Assembly: GCA_024699855.1 (NCBI GenBank)
Contig: JAMPIQ010000002.1
Coordinates: 5,022,001-5,086,000, forward strand
Reading direction: 5' to 3'
Origin: Aphelenchoides besseyi
Taxonomy: Eukaryota > Nematoda > Chromadorea > Rhabditida > Aphelenchoididae
Length of the DNA stretch: 64,000 bases
Part shown: positions 59,401-64,000 of the stretch, piece by piece
Numbering within the stretch: position 1 is the stretch's first letter
How the letters are laid out: each line of letters opens with the position of its first letter
Program-made: the position numbers and the translations under genes
The notes under the pieces: model-generated
Database searches by the model: none
What the model saw: only the letters and a program-made list of their open reading frames with translations
What the model was told of the DNA's origin: nothing

Positions 59401-62400
59401 ATTTGTTTGGTACCATTTGACGATGACCGGTGAATCTCCAGTAAATTTGACGACAAACACGGCGCTTCGTCCAATTTCCGCCTGTTGAGGTTGAAGTTGA
59501 GTTTGAATTGCTGGAGCTGCTTTTTGTGTTTGACCCATTTTAGTTGGTTGGGGCTGAAAGTAATGTGCGTGATTAAAATATTGAAAACAATAAACTTACT
59601 TTGTTCGAAATCGTCGTTTTCTCAAACTCACTGAAGGGTTGTTGATTAGAAGAATTGTTTTAATCGACTTACGATTTAACAACCGGTGGAGTGTCTTTAA
59701 GTGGACCAGACTCAACATAGACGTGTTCGCCCGGTTCGGCACGTTTTGGTTGGTATTTCTTGCGAATAGAGACTTGCTCTTTATGGGGAACAATCTTTTC
59801 GGGTTCGATTTCGGGTCCTTGTTGAACTGCACGAAGTTTCGCTCGATCTTCTTCGATTTGTACGTGTTCAACTGGAGTCTTTCCGTCTGCAGGTTTTGGT
59901 TTGGCTCCACGCAATTTCACTTGATCACGTGCCGGAATGTTCAATTCTCGTTCTGGTTCGTCCAATTGACGGAATTTGCCTTTTGTTTCTCCGAGTTTCG
60001 AATCGGTAGCCCATTCTGGTGGTGGACTCTTGAATCGTTCTTTGTCTTCTTCCGATCGTTGTACATTTTTCAGTTGAACCTAAATATTCAACACTTTGTT
60101 GTTGAGTATCAACGGAAACAAACCGCTTCTAATGTTTCGGGTTCCGGTTGATAGCGTTGAACTTGACCGGGTTTCAAGGAAACAGGTTCCAATTCGAAGT
60201 TCTCAAATTCACGTTGCTGACGTTCAACGTAATTCAACTTGTCGTAAAATTGTTCGTTCTTTGGTCGTGTAAATTTTTGCACTAATTCTTCGGTTTCCAA
60301 CGGTTCGACTGGATGTCGAGATCGTTCGACTTTGAGCAATTTCGTTGCATCGGCTTTGGGAGCTTTCTTGAAGTCTTCGCCAAGTTGACCCAACGTTTCG
60401 ACTTGCCATTGTTGAGCTCGTGCTTGCATCTCATCACTGCTTTTGAGTTGTGCTTGACGAAGTTTTTGTTTACGGAAGTCGTTACGTTCAAACACATCGA
60501 GACTTGCCGATGCAATAACTTCTCCTTCGGTATTCTGAAACGTTCAACTCTTTTATGTTTATTAATATTTTTACCTTAGCAATACAATCAATAGTTCCAG
60601 CGTCAGAAATCTTTGCTTGTTTGATGATCAAGTAGTGAACGCTAAAACGTTGAGGTTCAGAACTGATGATTTTCGATCAAAAACTTACCCATCGTAGTTC
60701 AACAAATAGCGATGTCCATGTAGCGCTTGAGTTCCGTTCACATACCTACAAAATTTATATGAGTATTCAGATTAGCGACAATCAAAGCTACCAAATGACT
60801 TTCGGTTTTGGATGTCCCGAAACAGCGCATTCGAATCTTGCGGGTTGTCCTTCGGTAACTTGCACGTTTCGCGGTTTGATTGTGAACTGCGGTCCTTCTT
60901 TTTTGCGTTCTTGTTGACCGGCAGTTTCGATCCTATAGACATAATCGATTCACTCACAATTGTCTTCACTTACCAATACAAGTTCTCTTCTTTCTTTTTG
61001 ATATCTCGAACTTTGAGTCCTTGTGGAATCTGAGTTTCCGTGAGTACGTCTTTTTTGCCTGAGCACGCCAATTTCGCCGAGACCGATGTTTGACCGTGCT
61101 TGTTCGTTGCAACACACTAAACTCACTCGTCAATCAATACGCTTATTAAATCGGAAATTACCGTGTATTCGCCTGTGTCCAATGGCAAAGCATACAAAAG
61201 ATCTGGAATAGAAAACATAAGTTATTGGTATAACATTTAGCTTATGGAATAGTTGTTGTCGATAAAAGATTTCGAATGCAACCTTACCCAAACAACAGTA
61301 TCCCATTTCCAAAGTGCTGCGCAATCGATGGCCAATAGGAAGCAATTTGCCATCTTTTAGCCTTAACATAATATTTGCGATGGTTTGTAGATTTTTGTTA
61401 CTTACCATTCCACACGCAAATAGGGATCACTGAATGGAGCAACCTACAAAAAGAACATGAATGTTACGTTTATAATAATTGATACTTGAGTCTCGAATCG
61501 ACAGTAATCTCCTTCTTCAACACCAACATTCAACAATGGAGTCTTGAATTCGGGTGCACGTTGAACTTTTGGATCATAAGCATCTTCTTCAGTGAGAGCA
61601 AGTTGTGCGCGAGTGAATTGACGCAAATGATGTTCAATGTTTTCGGGAGTTGAACCCGGTGCTTGAGCCGAAAATTCCAACGAAGGTTTAGTGTTAATAA
61701 CAACATGGCATTTTGTCGAAGCTTCGCCTTTGTCGTTCACGACGCGTAGCTCCCAGTCACCATTATCCTCGGATTTAGAAAATAAAATTTCTAACAATAC
61801 ATATCCAAACTCCATGGTTTGCTTGTAGCGATTGGAATCACCAATCGGATGACCGTCTTTGTACCATTGAACAGTCAGTTTCGGGTCATTCGCGGAACTC
61901 ACACGACAGTCCAATCGAATACTTTCACCTTCATCAGCATCAATATTCTCGACTAATGGTTGAAGGATTTGCGGTGTTTCAGTTTCGATAATCGTTTGAA
62001 CGTTGATATGGCCCGTTGTAGTGGCTTCGCCTTTATCGGAGACAGCACGACAAACATATGTGCCTAAATATTTCATTATATAAGCCAAAAATACGAATTG
62101 AAACCTGAGTCTTGTGCAATTAAATGCTTCACCTAAAAATTGCTTCATTAATTGTTAGAACTTTTCCACTTCGATATTTTGTTTTGGACGCTAATTCCAA
62201 ATGGAAAAAATTGTGATTTCGAGCTGGTTGAAGACACAGATAAACACAAAACTTACCGTCAATGTACAGACTCCAAAGTTGTTTCCAAGAACAACACGAT
62301 TACTGAACGGAATCGGATGCCCATCGTGCTCCCAGAATACGTTCATTGATGGATCACCAATTGGTTCCAATACACACATGAAAGTGGCAGCGTCAGTTTC

Positions 62401-64000
62401 GGTAAATTCGCCCAAATCCGTGAGTTCTTGTGTAAAGTGCGGAGCTTCGAATTCGATTTCTGGTTCCACCAATTCATCACGTGGTCGATTAATGTATTCT
62501 TCCAATTGATCGATACGTTCACGTCGTTCGCCCGGACTGACCCATTCATACGATACACCACTATCGCCAACAACTTCAACCTCGACACTTGTTTCCGCTT
62601 GACCGGACGCATTGGTGGCTCGGCAAACCCAAGTGCCATTGTCTTGTGGTTCGACCGGAAGCAATTCCAACACAACCATTCCAAAATCGTAAATCTTCTT
62701 GTGTCGATTTGAATCACGAACGGGTTGACCGTTGTGTAGCCATTCAACAACCATTGTTGGATCAAGAGGTTCGAGTTGAGCATCCAAATGCAAAAGTTCT
62801 CCTTCGCGTAGTTGTGGCGGTTTCTGAAGTTGTGTGATGAATTTGGGCGGTCCATGAACAATTTCCGGTTGTTCTTCTGCTGGTGCTTTTGGTGCTTCCA
62901 ATTCCTGTACGCGTTGCCAACTCGCAGCCTTTTGCGGATCAAGAAGCAATGAGTCGGTTGGCGTACAAGTCAAGCTTGTGCTTGTAACAGCTTCGCCTGA
63001 AAATCCCAATGTTTGTGATGGAGATTGATGTAGATTGCTCTTACCGTTTTTGTTTCGGGCCTTAAAGTTCACGTAAAAAACAGTTCAGAGAATTCGGTTT
63101 TTTGTTTGATCGTAAAGGTTTTTTGAACAAAACTTTTTTCTTTAAATTTGTAAAACAAAAAGGTTTCGGAGTTCTCTGTACTGTTGATCACGTTTTTACC
63201 TTGAGTGTAAATTGGCCGGAGTCTTCTGGAATAGCACCTAAACAAACAAATGTACTTATATTCGTAAAATATTCTAACCGTTGATCTCCAAAACCACAAA
63301 GCCAAGACTATCGAGCGTCTTGCAACGTGAAGAGCTTGCAAGTGGTCGATTGTTGAGATACCTAAACGTTTTGATAGTTAATAGTAAAGCGAAATTAAAG
63401 TACCATTGCAATTGAACATCCGAATTGATTGGTTCGTAACGCGCAGAAAAATGAACACGATCTCCGGTCTGACATTCAACTGGAGCACTCAATGGCTCAA
63501 CAAATACGGGCATTCGTTCATCAGCTGCAACTTCAACTTGTTCTGGTCGACGATTCAACGAATCTTCTAGATCTTGAACTGCTTTTGCCTTCTTTTCATT
63601 TTGCGGATGTAAGAGCAAACTCTCTTTTCTGTTCACTTGCACGGTTGTGCTTGAAGTTGCCTCTCCAGCAGCATTTTTGATTACAACAGTGTAAGTGCCT
63701 AGAGAAAGTGAACACATTCAAATTGCTACAGAATTGGTCATTTTACCTGCATCATGTGCAAGAACATAAGTGCTGCTTAGTGCCGCAATTCCAAATCCAA
63801 AAACAACCTTTTGTTTGTTGCTATTCGCAATTTCCGTATTGTCGTCGCGTAACCACTGTACTGTTAGCGATGGATCGTCCGTTGGCGTGTATGAACATTC
63901 CAAATGGCAACTATCTCCCTCATCTAATTCAAGTGGTCCATTAAGTTGAGTCGTAATTTGCGGAGCAGCGTATTCTTTTGGAGCAGGTTCTTGACGTGGA
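53489..64000 (-). CDS. ketn-1: Kettin, C-terminal part (5' end beyond the window)
   Basis: Kettin is a modular I-band protein that binds actin through Ig domains separated by linkers of about 35 residues. The minus strand carries repeated Ig-linker units with typical motifs: VQWYKDGHPIGDSNRYK, FGYVLLEI, VEWLHNGQPVRDSNR and FGMVVLELLP. Intervening linkers include ENIEHHLRQFTRAQLALTEE and RREQLEEYINRPRDELVEPE-type segments. A charged non-Ig region (about 60530-59640; for example RNDFRKQKLRQAQLKSSDE and EPVSLKPGQVQRYQPEPE) separates these from several more Ig domains. The last Ig lies in exons 53804-53670 and 53626-53489. It is joined by a 4.4 kb intron (53805-58236) to exons at 58337-58237 and near 58417-58382. 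The stop is TAG at 53489-53491, overlapping a possible donor. The gene runs off the right edge. Confidence 0.9.
54051..54132 (+). CDS. Possible first exon of an unidentified nested gene
   Basis: ATG opens a frame coding for MEPINPTPSSNNNQHAVDYV followed by QNSQISA, ending at a donor (GCAG|GTAATT, phase 1). The composition is coding-like and Asn/Ser-rich. An exon with matching phase begins at 56175 after a good acceptor (gatttcctag) and codes for EELWTQPKKQNILSHITYK. I could not connect that second exon to a downstream exon without a phase clash. Confidence 0.35.
55561..55960 (+). CDS. Possible small nested gene: start exon, exon 2 and candidate terminal exon
   Basis: ATG at 55561 begins MSIRKSKSKIDSQKLGFQK and ends at donor GTAAAT (55618). 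The next exon, 55662-55734 after tgttgttttag, codes for LRVYEKNVDFLTISKGALFR and ends at donor GTGAGT. A third open stretch, 55811-55960, codes for DPSLLAKFRSVAIRKNVSN…FGSLLKID and ends in TGA. Its frame fits a direct junction with the first exon (phase 0) better than with the second (phase 1), and its acceptor (atgtcgag) is poor. The family is unknown. The second exon is the intact relative of the repeats listed below. Confidence 0.4.
55662..55760 (+). repeat. Repeat copy 1 (intact coding exon form)
   Basis: This copy begins at ACGAGTTTACG and includes ATGTTGACTTTTTGACA and GAAATGAGCTTCGTGAGTTC. It is open in one frame and flanked by splice sites. It lacks the 3' block shared by the other three copies. 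Confidence 0.6.
55991..56094 (+). repeat. Repeat copy 2 (5'-truncated)
   Basis: This copy keeps the 3' half of the unit: ATTTCGGAGAAACGAGCTTC, GAGTTCAGAATTTTATTTTT and AATCTGGAGTAAATTATTGA. Confidence 0.6.
56349..56494 (+). repeat. Repeat copy 3 (full length, frame broken)
   Basis: This copy contains ACGAATTTACGGAAAGAAAG, ATGTTGACTTTTTAACGACC, GAAATGAGCTTTGTGAGTTC and TGGAATCTGGAGTAAATTAT. An in-frame TGA interrupts the exon frame seen in copy 1. Confidence 0.65.
56636..56779 (+). CDS. Possible terminal exon of an unidentified plus-strand gene
   Basis: After the acceptor aagtttgtag the frame is open for 47 codons. It codes for DAMLVGELINVPQASLDEIT, then FIGNERYGLQQMKAKEKHRR and KKTNYGR before TAA at 56777-56779. 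The charged, lysine-rich end looks like a genuine C-terminus. It needs a phase-0 upstream exon, which I could not assign. Confidence 0.4.
   Translation, partial: DAMLVGELINVPQASLDEITFIGNERYGLQQMKAKEKHRRKKTNYGR
56821..56996 (-). CDS. Possible terminal exon of an unidentified minus-strand gene
   Basis: The exon follows the acceptor tttgtatttag and is open to TAA at 56821-56823. It codes for a Ser/Asp-rich C-terminus (TKSLLARQGGSEDKDNECMS…SSSSSDDFDGLRRMLDTSKI…). Entry phase is 1, so it does not fit the phase-0 kettin exon at 58237 and is not a simple alternative kettin tail. It converges on the plus-strand exon ending at 56779, with 41 nt between stop codons. Its upstream exons were not found. 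Confidence 0.4.
57099..57237 (+). repeat. Repeat copy 4 (full length)
   Basis: This copy contains ACGAGTTTACGGAAAGAAGA, ATGTTGGTTTTTTAACGACC, AATGAGCTTTGTGAGTTCAG and GAATCTGGAGTAAATTATTG. It has a deletion relative to copy 3 before AATGAGC. Confidence 0.65.
57757..57985 (+). CDS. Small 61-residue protein, unknown family, nested in the kettin intron
   Basis: Two exons, 57757-57822 and 57866-57985, are separated by a 43 nt intron (GTTAGT…GTTTAG). They join in phase to 61 residues starting MADITDTLIENAKSLDSEFE and ending SNYVSFVTNRLLAYARQL, with TGA at 57983-57985. A poly(A) signal AATAAA is present at 58092-58097. The composition is acidic and helical, suggesting one or two amphipathic helices, as in small subunits of larger complexes. 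I do not recognise the family. It has a complete gene structure (start, intron, stop, poly(A) signal) and is antisense to kettin. The 200 nt upstream are GC-rich, consistent with a promoter or 5' UTR. Confidence 0.6.
58092..58097 (+). terminator. Poly(A) signal AATAAA of the 61-residue gene
   Basis: AATAAA lies about 107 nt after the TGA, in an AT-rich stretch. Confidence 0.5.

Noticed and set aside
1..64000. CRISPR arrays, insertion sequences, riboswitches, ribosome binding sites
   Set aside because: The sequence is a eukaryotic nuclear region with spliced genes. I saw no regularly spaced direct repeats, transposase genes or bacterial signals.

Overview
This window is nematode nuclear DNA. 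Protein-coding genes are split by very short introns (about 40-55 nt) with TTTCAG/TTTTAG acceptors, and the recognisable proteins closely match nematode orthologues. These include an UNC-60B-type cofilin of exactly 152 residues, an EXP-2-type potassium channel and kettin. Base composition is moderately AT-rich and there is no sign of bacterial sequence, CRISPR arrays or recognisable transposons. The species cannot be named from this sequence alone.

Layout, left to right: the 3' two thirds of a CAND1 orthologue (+, 1-3689); an ABHD12-type serine hydrolase (+, 4155-5299); translation initiation factor eIF5 (-, 5691-7139); a calmodulin-like EF-hand protein with a long N-terminal extension (-, 8836-9903); a 3 kb stretch with one possible extra exon; ADF/cofilin unc-60 (-, 12983-13711), reconstructed from six small exons; and a 1.6 kb divergent intergenic region. 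A giant titin-related Ig/Fn3 gene then occupies 15334-52975 (+). I could join 43 exons for it with all splice phases agreeing, predicting about 9,256 residues. A 6.9 kb intron of that gene carries a complete Kv potassium channel (exp-2 type) on the opposite strand. Tail-to-tail with the giant gene, about 0.5 kb away, is the 3' part of kettin (ketn-1, -, 53489 to beyond 64000). Its 4.4 kb last-but-one intron contains a 61-residue plus-strand gene, several orphan coding-like exons and four decayed copies of one exon-derived repeat.

Functionally, the right 50 kb is a muscle neighbourhood: cofilin (thin-filament turnover), a titin-like scaffold with long disordered springs, a muscle-type potassium channel and kettin (actin-binding I-band spring). 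The left 10 kb is housekeeping: cullin regulation, lipid hydrolysis and translation initiation.

The most notable observations are the nested exp-2 gene with a GC-AG intron cutting its selectivity-filter region, the loss of the A-isoform exons from unc-60 between exon 1 and the B exons, a 9.1 kb single exon coding for disordered sequence, no kinase domain visible in the titin-like protein, and the unexplained nested genes and repeats inside the kettin intron. Exon boundaries are my manual reading of splice sites and phase. No database search was run.
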